From the NCBI GenBank assembly GCA_016714895.1, contig JADKBV010000001.1, positions 186,001 to 250,000 on the forward strand: a DNA stretch of 64,000 nt. Direction: 5' to 3'. Below the pieces are notes generated by a model, which had not been told where the DNA came from, made no database searches, and saw nothing but the letters and a program-made list of their open reading frames with translations. Below, one piece after another: positions 63,895 through 64,000 of the stretch. The translations under genes were made by a program, and so were the position numbers. Position 1 is the first letter of the stretch. Each line of letters opens with the position of its first letter. This DNA comes from Saprospiraceae bacterium (GTDB taxonomy: Bacteria > Bacteroidota > Bacteroidia > Chitinophagales > Saprospiraceae).

Positions 63895-64000
63895 AAGGTT
63901 TTATTTTTTTTATGCCTTTCGTATAAGTTATAAAAACTGTAAGACAGGCTGTTGTTTTTGAGCTTTGAGAATAATGTAAAATCTATTTCCCATTACCAAA

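Overview
The window is bacterial chromosome from a member of the Bacteroidota; a Saprospiraceae- or Chitinophagia-like organism is my guess, not shown. Four things point to the phylum. Upstream regions repeatedly carry the -7 element TAnnTTTG, sometimes with TTG/TTTG 18-20 nt upstream, and purine-rich Shine-Dalgarno sequences are scarce. Several surface proteins carry type IX secretion (T9SS) C-terminal signals of type A and type B. There is a FecI/FecR/TonB-receptor/DUF4249 locus. Lipoproteins carry acidic or lysine export signals just after the lipobox Cys. The DNA is AT-rich.

Layout. 0-10 kb: end of smc, an ACP phosphodiesterase-like gene, an LptF-type permease, rpmI-rplT, a small lipoprotein, a small HTH protein, a PLP aminotransferase, an APC permease and a double-DTGA aspartyl protease with PDZ. 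10-22 kb, mostly minus strand: a DUF697/SHOCT protein, a T9SS choice-of-anchor-B protein, the operon gap-pgk-carboxyltransferase-glycosyltransferase, an acetyl-CoA hydrolase/CoA-transferase, a universal stress protein and an outer-membrane barrel. 22-30 kb, plus strand: coaD-P5CDH-ruvX-def, ftsX, a YCII protein overlapping an ECF42-like sigma factor, and a U32/RlhA-like protein. 30-33 kb: an intergenic array of six hairpins, a UDP-glucuronate decarboxylase and a vanadium haloperoxidase-like lipoprotein. 33-42 kb: a tandem duplication of a two-gene surface unit. Each unit has a large adhesin-like protein ending in a dockerin-like module, followed by a smaller protein with a T9SS type A signal. 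42-48 kb: an ECF sigma factor, a broken FecR, a TonB receptor with STN domain, a DUF4249 lipoprotein and a Crp/Fnr regulator. 48-64 kb: tRNA-Ser(UGA), alaS-folP, a TamB-like gene, a CoA-binding protein, a T9SS type B protein with a SprB-like repeat, a B12-binding radical SAM protein and bshB1.

Reading-frame lesions are concentrated between about 38.0 and 49.3 kb, with one more at 23.7 kb. Most that can be resolved are one-base changes in short homopolymers. Because alaS, which is essential, is hit too, consensus sequencing errors explain much of this better than gene death, although the FecR gene and the first T9SS partner are damaged badly enough to be real pseudogenes.

The two most novel-looking items are these. 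(1) At 30.19-30.46 kb, two inverted copies of a three-hairpin module have changed their stem sequences while keeping pairing, GAA-type triloops and the linker motif. (2) At 33.5-42.1 kb, a dockerin-like protein without its own T9SS signal is encoded next to a T9SS-signal protein, twice in tandem.
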